Shown here: piece after piece, positions 10,401-22,055 of the stretch | Layout: the number at the start of each line of letters is the position of its first letter | How positions within the stretch are numbered: the stretch's first letter is position 1 | Assembly: GCA_028456385.1 (NCBI GenBank) | Contig: JALNQF010000394.1 | Location: forward strand, 1 to 35,613 | Source: Ophiosphaerella korrae | Taxonomy: Eukaryota; Ascomycota; Dothideomycetes; Pleosporales; Phaeosphaeriaceae | Direction: 5' to 3' | Length of the DNA: 35,613 bases | Made by a program: the position numbers and the translations under genes | The notes under the pieces: model-generated | What the model saw: only the letters and a program-made list of their open reading frames with translations | Told to the model about the DNA's origin: nothing | The model's database searches: none

Positions 10401-12955
10401 TTTTTTCTATTCTCTAGTTAATATGTAGGTTAGCTATCTATAACTATAGTATTCCTAGTATAATTTCTTGTTTATTGTTAATTATTATTATATCTATAAC
10501 TAGATTGTTAATCCTTATTTCTTCTAATTTAAGTGTAGAGGGAACTGTTTTAAACCTAATTAGTTCCTAGAATAGTTTTCCTTTAATTATACTTAACTAT
10601 TAAGGGTATTTCTTTATTATATACTTTATTCCTTGTATTTCTATAAACTTCTTTAATATAAAGTTTCTTGTAGCTCTACTATTAATTATTAATTATACTC
10701 TCTTTCCTTAGTATATACTTATTTTTGTAATATATAGGCCTCTTATACCTTCTAGTTTTTCTTACTTAGGTATCTTAGTAAGTTATCTATCCTTCTAGGG
10801 CTATAACCCTACTCTAAGTTTATATTTCTTGTATTTTAAATATTTATTATACGTGTATTTATACTATAGTCCTCTCTAGACGTATTTCTTTAATAATTTT
10901 AGTCTTAGCTTTATTACTAAGTAACCTTCTTTAGGTATAATTTCTTATCTCTAGATATCTTCTACTAAAATTACTCTTAAGTAGTTATAGCCTCTTCTCT
11001 TTATAAGCTATATATTATTATTTACTTTAGGGTTCTTATATATAATATAATTCTTCTCTAGGTATAAAGTCTATAATACTTTAAAATATACTAGATATTT
11101 TAGATCTATTATTTTGTTATCTCCTTCTTAGTATTTATCTTTTCTAGGTATATTAGTAGTTAGGATATAGTATACTACTAGTACTCTTAGTATATAAGCT
11201 TTATTAATCTATTACGTCTTTTTTATAAGATATTACTACTCTCTTTATATAAGTATTCTTCTTACTATAACTATATATTACTTTATCTATTCTTAAAATA
11301 GTATAAATTTTATTTCTTTAGGATTGCGTTCTTTCTAGTCTTTATACGCTTCCTCTATACTTATAACTAGTAAGTATTTCTAAATAAACTTCTATTTTTT
11401 ATCTTATTCCTCTATATTTAATATTGTGTAGCTATTATAGCTATATATTTTAGGCTAGGTAAATTCTATACCTCTTATACTAATCTTTTTACTTCTTCCT
11501 ATTTCTTTAGAGAAAGCTATAGTAGTCTCTTTATCTTATGTCTATCTTTTAACTTAGATTAATAGTACTAAGGGTTTTTCCTTCTCTAAGTCTTTTGTTA
11601 GTAGGTCTATTATATATACTATCTCTTTTAGCTACGCTTTTATTCTTTCTTTTATTACTACTACTCTCTATTTACTATATAAGAAGTATCTTACTTTCTA
11701 TTTACTAGAAAGATATATATAGTAGTTATTATTATAATAAAAGGTCTAATTAAGTATTACGTATTATATTTCTTTACTTCTAGCTACTTTTTCCTAAGGT
11801 TTAGCCTATACTTATAGTACTTCCTTCTTTTTCTTAGTTATCTTTAACTAAGTTTCCTTATCTTTCTTGCAGTCTTTACTTCTATAGTCTTTTATAAAGT
11901 ATTTTAGTTTTCTATATTTATAATATACTATATCTTTTTTCTTCTATAATTAGTAATCTTTTATATAGTAGCCTTTCTTACTATAATTAAAGTATATAAA
12001 GTCTTTATTCTTTTTCTTTTTATCTTTGTTTATATTAAGGATTATAGGGTCTCTAGTATCTTAATTTCTAGTTTAGTTACTATACTTATTCTTTTTTTAT
12101 TCTTAAAGATCGTTATTAATTTAGATTACCTACTACTTTAGAGCTTCTAGTATCCTAGGTTTTTTTATATAGATTATCTTATATTAGATTTTCTTATTTA
12201 GTCTTTGTTTAAATTATAATATAAAGGCTAACTCGTTTTACTCTATATTTTGTAATAGTTGTTTAAACTATAATATATACTCTAGTATACTCTTTTATTA
12301 TATAAGTCTCTTAAGTTATTCTTTAGCTTATTAGGTAATATCTATATCTTTAAATACTACTCTTATTCGCCTAGTAAAGTATTTATAAGTTCTAAAAATA
12401 GCTTTAGTTTTATCTTTCTAGTATATTAGAGCGTGTATTATATAGTCTATCTAGTAAGGTTTAAACTATCTTATTATATTCTTTTTAAGGTATATTCTAA
12501 TATAGATTACTTTCTTTTCTTCTATATTAAAGTATAGTACTTATATATCTATCTAGAGTTGTGCTAATACTATAAAGGGTCTTAGTTCTTCCTTTGTTCT
12601 ATTGTATTTTCTAAGAATAGGTATCTTAGGTAGTTTCTTTGTTACACTTATCTCTAGTTATTGTATAATTAGTTCTATCTAATTCTAACCTTTAATAATA
12701 GCTTTAATTTATACTGTATTCTATTTTATATAGTCTTAAAGTTTCTTGTTTTACGTCTCTAGAGCTTTAATTACTATCTTTATATCTTCTTTATTATCTA
12801 TTAGTTTATTAATATAGTCTTTAATAGTTTTTTATATAGTACTATCTAATTTATAGATACTTGTAAGTACTTTAGTACTTCTTTTAGTTAAACTTTCTAC
12901 TATCGTATTAGCTAGACTATGCGCTACTTACGCTTTACTTCTCGTAGTAACTAAA
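7470..12955 (-). pseudogene. Element B gag-pol polyprotein (chromovirus), RIP-inactivated
   Basis: Read from right to left. Gag starts within a few codons of the 5' LTR (TTRSKA near 12945) and has two CCHC knuckles at about 12000-11877. A Gag tail of about 400 codons leads to the protease active site (NSRA for DSGA, about 10689-10669). RT follows at about 10300-9500, with YLDN for YLDD at 9777-9766, then RNase H near 9340-8900. The integrase has its first Asp kept in VITIDFI near 8530-8505 and the second in IIIDKD near 8320-8304. The chromodomain is at about 7660-7490. The polyprotein makes all proteins for the copy-and-paste cycle. Order and chromodomain identify a Ty3/gypsy chromovirus. Many in-frame stops and damaged Asp/Gly codons show it is dead. 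Confidence 0.85.
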
Positions 12956-12964
12956 TTAGTAAGG
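12947..12964 (-). other. Putative primer-binding site of element B
   Basis: The first bases after the 5' LTR read ccttactaatttagttac on the minus strand. The same block follows the 5' LTRs of A, C and C'. It lacks the TGG start expected for pairing with a tRNA 3' CCA end, so priming may be unusual or the LTR end slightly different. Confidence 0.4.
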
Positions 12965-13458
12965 TATTATGTAGGTCTATTACTAGGGTTAACTTCCTAA
13001 TACCTAAGGGGTATTAGTAGACTAGGAGGTAATAACAAAGTTTACGTAGTAATCTATAATAGGCTATAAATAATAGAAGATGTTTTGTAACTGTTTTGTA
13101 TTAGCGCTCTATAGTTAAGAGATTAGATTGCTAATACTATCTTAATAATAAATATCTTACTTACTATATACCTAACTCCTTAGCTAGCTTCGTGCATTAT
13201 ATTTGCTAAGATCGTAAATTATAAATTTATTACGTACTTAGCTTTATACTTTGTATTTGCTAAGATTACAAATTACGAATTTATTACGTACTTAGCTTCG
13301 TGCTTTGTATTTACTAAGATTGCGAATTGTAAATTTATTACGTGTTCCTATTATAGTTAGTTTCCTAATCTAGTTCTTTATCTTATAGGTTGTAGGCGTT
13401 ATTGTCTATAGTAGGGCTAATAGGCTCTAATTAGTGTTCTCTTGTTATAACTATAATA
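12965..13458 (-). repeat. 5' LTR of element B
   Basis: 494 bp, same length as 6327-6820; ends TA...TA by RIP of TG...CA. The 54-bp repeats are at about 13185-13345. Confidence 0.92.
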
Positions 13459-13463
13459 CTTTT
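13459..13463. repeat. Target-site duplication of element B, right copy (ctttt)
   Basis: Identical to 6322-6326; directly follows the right LTR of B and leads back into element A. Confidence 0.9.
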
Positions 13464-16400
13464 AGTTTATTTATAAAGTTTTTTCTTTTTAGTATCTAAG
13501 ATTTTATATTTCTTAGTATCCTATATATATTAGAGTTAAATCTATAGTTTATAAAAAAGAGTAATACTCTTATTACTATATTCTTTGCGCTATTATATAC
13601 TAACTAAGCTATAGGTAGTAACTATACCTAATTGTTCTAGTTGTAGTTAAGGTAGTATCTTAGGTATTATTCTACTATTTAATTTATTCGTTCTAATTAA
13701 CTATCTATTTATAGATAGTATACTATTAACATTACGTATTATATTCTTAATTACGCTATTATTATTTTTTATAGTTTTAATATAAATCTTACGTCTCTAT
13801 TTATAATAATCTTGTCTAGAGTACTATACTAACTAATTACTATTACTAGGACCTAGTATATAGTAACCTCTATCTTACTTTTTTCTTTATATAGTCTAAA
13901 GTATATATACTTTATAAGTTTATCTACTATTATTAGAATTCTATTATACTTAATTCCTAATATTAGGTCTTTTAACTTAGGTAACTTTGTAATAAAGTCT
14001 ATTATTATTACTCTCTAAAGTTATTTTAGTACTTTAACTAGTTATAATATTCTATATAGTACGTATTAGTTATACTTATTTCTATATTATTCTATATAAT
14101 CTTGTAGTACTTCTATTACTAGTTATCTTACTTTTAAGATATAGTAATCTTGTAGTACTCTATCTAATATTTTTTCTATACTCTAGTATCTATATACTAG
14201 TAGTTTGTAAAACTACTATATAAATTCTCTCTATATCTTATTTAAGATATACGTTCTATTATAGGCTTTTACTAGTCTTTCTTAGATTTTAAGTTTTTCT
14301 ATTTCTTTAGAAGCTTCTTTTATTACCTTCTAAATCTATTTATCTAGCTTACTACTTGTTCTTTTAAGTATAGTAGCTATTTTACGTATATTTAAAACTA
14401 AATATCCTTTATTATTCTTAACTAAAACTATACTAGTAGCGCTTACTTCTTTTTATAAGTCTAGTCTTCGACTAAAGGCGTCTATAAATTAGTTATCCTT
14501 CTCTTTTATATATATAATTTCTAAGTTAAACGTTACTAAGAATTCTTACTATCTTATATATTATTATAATAAGTCTTTATTTAGTATAAATCCTATAAGA
14601 TTCTTATAGTCTATATAGACCTTTATTTAGTACCTTACTCTTTATAAGTATATTCTCTACTATTTAAATACTTTATAGATTACTAGTATTTCTTTATTAT
14701 AGATTAAGTAATTAAGCTCTACTAGTTTTATTTTCTTAGAGAAGTATTTAACTAAATATTCTTATTTAGTCTTTACGTCTTCTTATATTAGTACTATTCT
14801 ATAGACTAAATTAGATACGTCTATTTTTACTATTACTAGTAAGTCTAGGTTATATATTCTAATAACTAGGTTCTCTATAAACTTTCTTTTAATCTTATTA
14901 AATACTTTTTTATACTCTTTTATCTATTTAAATAGTATATCTTTTTTTATAAGTTTAGTTATTAGTTTTATATCTTTAGACTATTTAACTATTAACTTTC
15001 TATAAAAGTTTACTAGCCTATAAAATTATTATACTTTTTTTAAGTTCTTTAGTGTTAGCTATTTGTTAATTAATTTAATTTTCTCTAGGTTAATCTTAAT
15101 TTTTCCTAGTTTAATAATAAATCTAAAGAAATCTATTTCTTTTGTATAGAATTTATACTTCTTTATCTTAAAGAATAGTTTATTCTCGACTAGTTTTTCT
15201 AGTACTTTGTATATATATTATACGTATTCTTCCTCTATTTCTAAAAATATAAAGATATTATCTAAGTATATAAACGTAAATACGTCTAAGTACTCTTTTA
15301 GTACTATATTAATTTTTTTTTAAAATACTACTAGTGCGTTTATTAATCTAAAATATATAACTAAGTATTTATATAGTCTATATTATGTTCTAAATACTAT
15401 TTTCTATTTATTACCTTCTTTAATTCTAATTTAGTAATAGGCGTTCTAGATATCTAGCTTTATAAAGATTTTTACCTTCTATAGTCTATCTTATATTTTA
15501 TCTATTTATAGTAAGAGGTATTAATTCTTACTTATAATTACGTTAGTTTTTCTAAAGTCTACGTAGAGTCTTTTTTTATTTATTCTCTTTTTATCTATAA
15601 ATCTAAGTCTATATACTACTAAAGATTTAGATTCTCTTATCTATTCTTTCTTTATTACGTTTTTAATAAATATTTACTTAATTTTTAACTCTTTTTCTAT
15701 TTTTTAATAAACTAGGCTCTATCTTACGTCTTTACCTTCTTCTAATTCTATTACTAAATCCTATAGCTAATATTCTAGAAGGTAATCTTTAGGTTCTATA
15801 AGCTATTTCTCCTATTTTCTATATTTATCTAGCAATTCTCCTTTATAAGTACTTATATTAGCTTTTAATATATTTATTTTATAGTAGTTAATTTTTCTTA
15901 TTCTTTAATTAATATATAGGTTAGTTATCTATAACTATAGTATTTCTAGTATAATTTTTTATTTATTATTAATTGTTATTATATCTATAACTATATTTTT
16001 AATTATTATCTCTTCTAGTTCTAGTATAGAGAGTACTATCTAAAACCTTATAAGTTCCTAGAATAGCTTTCTTTTAATTATACTTAGTTATTAAGAGTAC
16101 TTTTTTATTATATAATATAATCTTTATAATTCTATAAACTTCTTTAATATAAAGTTTCTTGTAGCTCTACTATTAATTATTAGGCGTACTTTCTTTCTTT
16201 AGTACGAGCTTATTTTTGTAATATGTAGTCCTCCTATACCTTCTAGCTATTCTTACTTAGGTAATTTTATAAATTATCTATCTTTCTAAAGCTATAGTCT
16301 TACTTTAAGTTTATATTCTTTATATTTTAGATATTTATTATACTTGTATTTATACTATAGTCTTCTCTAGACGTATTTCTTAGATAGTTTTAGTCTAGGC

Positions 16401-18194
16401 CTTACTACTACGTAACCTTCTTCTAGTATTATTTTTTATCCTTAGATATTTTCTACTAGAATTACTTTTATATAATTATAGCCTCTTTTTCTTATAAGCT
16501 ATATATTATTATTTACTTTAGAGTTCCTATATATAATATAATTCTTATCTAGGTATAATATCTATAATACTTTAAAATATACTAAATATTTTAGGTCTAT
16601 TATTTTGTTTTCTCCCTCCTAGTATTTATTTTTTCTAGGCGTATCTATTATTAAAATATAGTATACTACTAGTATTCTTAGTATATAAGCTTTATTAATC
16701 TATTACGTCTTTTTTATAAAGAACTACTATTTTCTTTATATAGGTATTCTTCTTACTATAACTATATTTTCTTTTATCTATTTCTAAAATAGTATAAACT
16801 TAATTTTTTTAAGGTTATATTCTTTCTAGTCTTTATATACTTCCTCTATACTTATAACTAAGAAGTATTTCTAAATAAACTTCTATTCTATATTTTATTC
16901 TTCTATATTTATTATAGTATAGCTATTATAGCTATATATATCTAGCTAGGCGTATTCTATACTTCTTATACTAATTCTTTTACTTCTTTACTATTCTTTA
17001 AGAGAAGCTATAGTAGTCTCTCTATCTTCTACTAGTCTTTTAGCGTAGATTAATAGGGTCTAGAGCTCTTCTCTTTCTAAGTCTTCTATTAGTAAGTCTA
17101 TTATATATACTATTTCTTCTAGCTACGCTTTTATTCTTTTTCTTATTACTACTACTTTATTTTTCTATAAGAACTATCTTACTCTTTTTTTACTAGAAAA
17201 GTATATATAGTAGTTATATTTATAATAAAAGGTCTAATAAAGTATTATATACTATAGTTCTTTACTCCTAGCTACTTTCTTTTAAGGTTTAGCTTATACT
17301 TATAGTACTTCTTCCTTTTTTTTAGTTATTTTTAACTAAGTTTTTTTCTTTAGGTCTTTACTTCTATAGTCTTTTATAAAGTATCCTAACCTCTTATATT
17401 TATAGTATATAGATTCTTTCTTTCTTAACTTATAGTCTTTTACGTAGTAGCCTTTCTTACTATAGTTATAGTACGTAAAGTCTTTATTCTTCTTCTTTTT
17501 CTTATCTTTATTAGCGTTAAAGATTATTAGGTCTCTAATATCTTAGTTTTAAAGTTAGCTACTATACTTATTCTTCTTCTATTCTTAAAGATTATTGTTA
17601 ATTTATATTACCTACTATTTTAGAGCTTCTAGTATCTTTAGTTTCTCTATATAGATTATCTTGTATTAGATTTTTTTATTTAATCTTTGTTTAAATTGTA
17701 ATATTAGAGCTAATTTATTTTATTCTATATTTTATAATAGTTATTTAAACTATAATATATACTTAAAGATACTCTTTTATTATATAAGTCTTTTAAGTTT
17801 TTCTTTAGCTTATTAAGTAATATCTATATCTTTAAATACTACTCTTATTTATCTAGTAAAGTATTTATAACTTCTAAAGATTACTCTAGTTTTATTCTTT
17901 TATATTATTAGAGCGTATATTATATAATCTATCTAGTAAGGTTTATACTATCTTATTATATCTTCTTTAAGGTATATTCTAATATATATTACTTTCTTTT
18001 TTTCTATATTAAAGTATAGTACTTATATATCTATCTAGAGTTATACGAAAGCTATAAAAAGTCTTAGTTTTTCTTTTATACTATTAAATTTCTTAAGTAC
18101 TAGTATCTTTAGTAGCTTTTTTATTATACTTATTTCTAAGTATTATATAATTAGTTCTATTTAATTTTATCCTTTAATAATAGCTTTAATCTAA
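13464..18194 (-). pseudogene. Element A gag-pol, main part (Gag to integrase)
   Basis: The section of A between the B and C insertions, read right to left. It starts inside gag at about codon 90. Two CCHC knuckles lie at about 17475-17360 and the long Gag tail follows. The protease NSRA motif is at about 16190-16170. RT includes FRKTN at about 15575-15541 and YLDN near 15275-15256. RNase H has the KIDVSN segment near 14840. The integrase keeps its first Asp (IIIDFI, about 14015-13985), has its second Asp changed to Asn (IIINRD, near 13830), and a Glu in LERINQ near 13700. It corresponds to 7985-12710 of B. It is more strongly RIP-mutated than B. Confidence 0.8.
18190..18194. repeat. Target-site duplication of element C, left copy (tctaa)
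   Basis: Matches 32288-32292 beyond the right LTR of C. The site lies in the gag of A. Confidence 0.88.
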
Positions 18195-18624
18195 TATTAC
18201 AATAGTAACAAGAGAGCTATAAATAGAACTAATTAGCTCTACGATAATAGACTTAGACTTATATAACTCTAAGAGATACGAACTTAATTAGGAGACTATA
18301 TATAACTAAGATACCTAGAGTAATCTATAATCTATAGACTCTTAGTATTAGTAGATTATAGATTAGAATAATCTATAATCTATTATTCTTAGTAACTATA
18401 GATTAATAGATTATAACAAGTATATAGTTAGTAACAATGTATATTATTAAGATAGTATTAGTAATTTAATTATTAACTACAAGTAATAATACTAAGATAG
18501 TTATAAAATATCTTCTATTATTTATAAGCCTATTATATATTATAATCCAAGCTTTTATTATTACCTCTTAATTTACTAATACTTTTAGGTACTAGGAAGT
18601 TAACTCTACTAATACCCTATTATA
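18195..18624 (+). repeat. 5' LTR of element C
   Basis: 430 bp, ends TA...TA from ancestral TG...CA. It contains a stretch (about 18320-18420) built from repeated and inverted atagatta/taatctat words. Confidence 0.9.
18320..18420. repeat. Inverted/tandem AATCTAT-word array in LTR C
   Basis: The words taatctat and atagatta alternate on both strands through this part of the LTR, giving several possible hairpins. The same array is in the other C-type LTRs (about 21740-21825, 28345-28440, 31985-32080). The word is shared with the 32-bp repeats of LTR A. Confidence 0.65.
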
Positions 18625-18642
18625 CCTTACTAATTTAGTTAT
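18625..18642 (+). other. Putative primer-binding site of element C
   Basis: ccttactaatttagttat directly after the 5' LTR; nearly identical to the block in A, B and C'. It does not start with TGG. Confidence 0.4.
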
Positions 18643-21600
18643 TACAAGAAGTAAAGTATAAGTAGCGTATAGTCTAGCTAATATAATAGTAGAAAGTTTA
18701 ACTAAATAATTAAGTAAAGCCCCTAGAAGTAGTTATAAATTAGATAGTACTATATAAGAAATAATTAAAGATTGCATTAATAAATTAATTAATAATAAAG
18801 AAGATATAAAGATAGTAATTAAGCTTTAGAAATATAGAATAAGGAACTATAGGACTATATAAAGTAAAACAAAGTATAGATTAAAGCTATTATTAAAGGT
18901 TAGAATTAAATAGAACTAATTACCTAACGACTAGAAACGAGCGCAATAAAGAAACTACTTAAGATACCTATCTTTAGGAAGTTTAATAAAATAAAGGAAG
19001 AATTAAAACCCTTTATAGTATTAGTATAACTCTAAATAGATATATAAGTACTATACTTTAATATAGAAGAAAAGAAAGTAATATATATTAGAATATACCT
19101 CGAGAAAGATATAATAAGATAGTTTAAACCTTACTAGATAGACTATATAATATACGCACCTATATACTAGAAGGATAAAACTAAAGCTATTTTTAAGAGT
19201 TATAAATACTTTACTAAGCAAATAAGAGTAGTATTTAGGGATATAAATATTACCTAATAAGCTAAAGAGAAACTTAAAAGGCTTATATAATAAAAAAGTA
19301 TACCTAAGTATATATTATAGTTTAAATAATTATTATAAAATATAGAATAGAATAAATCTATATTAATATTATAATTTAAATAAAAATTAAATAAGAAAAT
19401 TTAGTATAAAATAATCTATATAGAGAAACCTAGAATACTAGAAGCTCTAAAGTAATAAGTAATATAAATTAATAACGATCTTTAAGAATAGAAGAAGAAC
19501 AAGTATAGTAGCTAACTTAGAAACTAAGATACTAGAGACCTAATAATCCTTAATACTAACAAGAATAAAAAGAAAAAGAAGAATAAAGACTTTATATACT
19601 TTAACTATAGTAAGAAAGGCTACTACGTAAAAGACTACTAATCTTAAAAGAAAAAGGATATAGTATATTATAAATATAGAAAACTAAGATACTTTATAAA
19701 AGACTATAAAAGTAAAGACTATAAAAAAGATAAGGAAACTTAGTTAAAGATAACTAAGAAGAAGAAAGAAGTACTACAAGTATAAGCTAAACTTTAAGAA
19801 AAAGTAGCTAGGAGTAAAGAAATATAATATATAATACTTTATTAGACCTTTTATTATAAAGATAAATACTATATATACTATTCTAGTAAAGAAAGAGTAA
19901 GATACTTCTTATAATAAAGAAATAGAGTAGTAGTAATAAAAGAAAGAATAAAAGTATAGCTAGAAGAAATAGTATATATAATAGACCTACTAATAGAAGA
20001 TTTAGAGAGGAAAGAACTCTAGACCCTATTAATCTAGGCTAAAAGACTAATACTAAATAAAGAAACTACTATAGCTTATTCTAAAAAACTATAAGAAAGT
20101 AAGAAGTAAGTTAGTATAAGAAGTATAGAGTATACCTAGCTAGATATATATAGCTATAATAGCTATATAATAATAGATATAGAAGAATAAAATAAAGAAT
20201 AAAAGTTTATTTAGAAATACTTACTAGTTATAAGTATAGAGGAAGCGTATAAAGACTAGAAAGAATATAATTCTAAAGAAATAAAATTTATACTATTCTA
20301 AGAGTAAATAAAGTAATATATAGTTATAGTAAGAAAAATACTTATATAAAAAGAGTAGTAATACTTTATAAAAGAGATATAATAGATTAATAAAGCTTAT
20401 ATACTAAGAGTACTAGTAGTATACTATATCCTAACTATAGATATACTTAGAAAAGATAAGTACTAAGAAAGAGATAACAAGATAATAGACTTAAAATATC
20501 TAGCATATTTTAAAGTATTATAGATATTATACCTAGATAAGAATTATATTATATATAGAAACTCTAAAGTAAATAACAAAGTATAGCTTATAAGAAAAAG
20601 AGGCTATAACTATATAAGAGTAATTATAGTAGAAGATATCTAAAGATAGGAAATAATCCTAGAAGATAGATACCTAGTAGTAAGGCCTAGATTAAAACTA
20701 TCTAAGAAATACGTCTAAAGAGGACTATAGTACAAATATATATATAATAAATATCTAAAATATAAAGAATATAAACTTAAAGTAAGGCTATAGCTCTAGA
20801 AAGATAGATAATTTACAAAATTACTTAAGTAAAAATAGCTAGAAAGTATAAGAGGCCTATATATTATAAAAATAGGTATATACTAAGAGAAGAATATATA
20901 AATAATAATTAATAGTAGAGCTATAAAGAACTTTATATTAAAGAAGTTTATAGAAATACAAGGAATATATTATATAATAAGGAAGTACTCTTAATAATTA
21001 AGTATAATTAAAGGAAAACTATTTTAAGAACCTATTAGGTTTAAGATAGTTCTCTTTATACTTAAACTAAAAGGGATAATAATTAAAAATATAATTATAG
21101 ATATAATAATAATTAATAATAAATAAGATATAATACTAGGTATACTATAGTTATAGATAACTAACCTATATATTAATTAGAAAATAGAGAGAATTAGCTA
21201 CTCTAAAAAAGATATATTAAAAGCTAATATAAACACCTATAAAGGAGAATTCCTAGAAGAATATAAGAAATAGGAAAAATAGCTTATAGAGCCTAAAGAT
21301 TACTTTCTAGAATACTAACTATAGGACTTAGTAATAGAAGTAAAAGAAGGAAAAAATATAAGATAGAGCCTAGTCTACTAGAAAATAGAAGAAAAATTAA
21401 AGATTAAATAAGTATTTATTTAGAATATAATAAAAAAGAGATAGATATAAGAATCTAAATCCTTAGTAGTATATAGACTTATTTTTGTAGATAAAAAAGA
21501 GATAAGTAAAAAAAGACTTTATATAAACTTTAGAAAAACTAATATAGTTATAAGTAAGAACTAATACCTTTTACTATATATAGATATAATATAAGATAAG
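18635..21600 (+). pseudogene. Element C gag-pol, 5' part (Gag, protease, start of RT)
   Basis: Gag opens within about ten bases of the LTR. At about 18821 one A is missing relative to C' (gtaattaag against gtaattaaag), shifting the frame. After this the frame matches the rest of the element (knuckles at about 19597-19710). The Gag tail holds Tyr/Lys-rich former Cys/His clusters. The protease active site NSRA, from DSGA, lies at about 20908-20922. The frame then enters RT with FRKTN near 21530 and is cut at 21600 by C'. Stops are TAA/TAG in place of Gln codons. C and C' align at nearly every codon, so they are close relatives of one subfamily. Confidence 0.85.
21596..21600. repeat. Target-site duplication of element C', left copy (ataag)
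   Basis: Matches 28654-28658 directly after the right LTR of C'. The site lies in the RT region of C. Confidence 0.9.
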
Positions 21601-22037
21601 TATTATAATAATAACAAGAGAACTATAGATAGAACTAATTAGTCTTATAATAATAGACTTAGACTTATATAACTCTAAAGAATATAAACTTAATTAGAAA
21701 GCTATATATAATTAAGATACCTAAAGTAATTTATAATCTATAGACTTTTAGTATAAATAGATTATAGATTAGAGTAATCTATAATCTATTAGTCTTAGTA
21801 ACTATAGATTAATAGATTATAACAAGTATATAGTTAGTAGTAATACGTATTATTAGGATAGTATTAGTAATTTAATTATTAACTATAAGCGATAATATAG
21901 AGATAGTTATAAAATATCCTCTATTATTTATAGCCTATTATAGATTATAATATAAACTCTTGTTACTAACTTATAATCTACTAACACCTTTAACTATTAG
22001 GTAGTTAACTCTAGTAAGCTAGTAACACCCTATAATA
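21601..22037 (+). repeat. 5' LTR of element C'
   Basis: 437 bp. The start (tattataataataacaag) resembles LTR C. The last 80 or so bases differ from C (aacaccctataata end), giving a recognisable variant shared with 28217-28653. Confidence 0.92.
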
Positions 22038-22055
22038 CCTTGCTAATTTAGTTAT
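22038..22055 (+). other. Putative primer-binding site of element C'
   Basis: ccttgctaatttagttat follows the 5' LTR. The retained TpG makes this the best preserved copy of the block shared by all four elements; no TGG start. Confidence 0.4.

Larger units (their letters stand above)
6327..13458 (-). mobile_element. Element B: full-length Ty3/gypsy chromovirus inserted in A
   Basis: 7132 bp with two 494-bp LTRs (6327-6820, 12965-13458) and a perfect 5-bp duplication ctttt. The reading direction is minus: polypurine tract at the left, gag at the right. It is uninterrupted, so it is the best reference for the family in this window together with C'. In the first 215 or so aligned bases its LTRs differ by about 15 transitions and one transversion. 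It keeps more TpG and CpG than A, suggesting later arrival or lighter RIP. Stops and lost catalytic residues make it inactive. Confidence 0.93.

Noticed and set aside
12280..12960. Short plus-strand open frames opposite Gag in element B
   Set aside because: Shadows of the minus-strand Gag; not kept in frame among A, C and C', unlike the antisense frame near the 3' LTR.
4289..18194. B as a solo-LTR or tandem dimer sharing an LTR with A
   Set aside because: The LTRs of A and B differ in sequence and repeats, and each pair has its own target-site duplication, so these are independent nested insertions.
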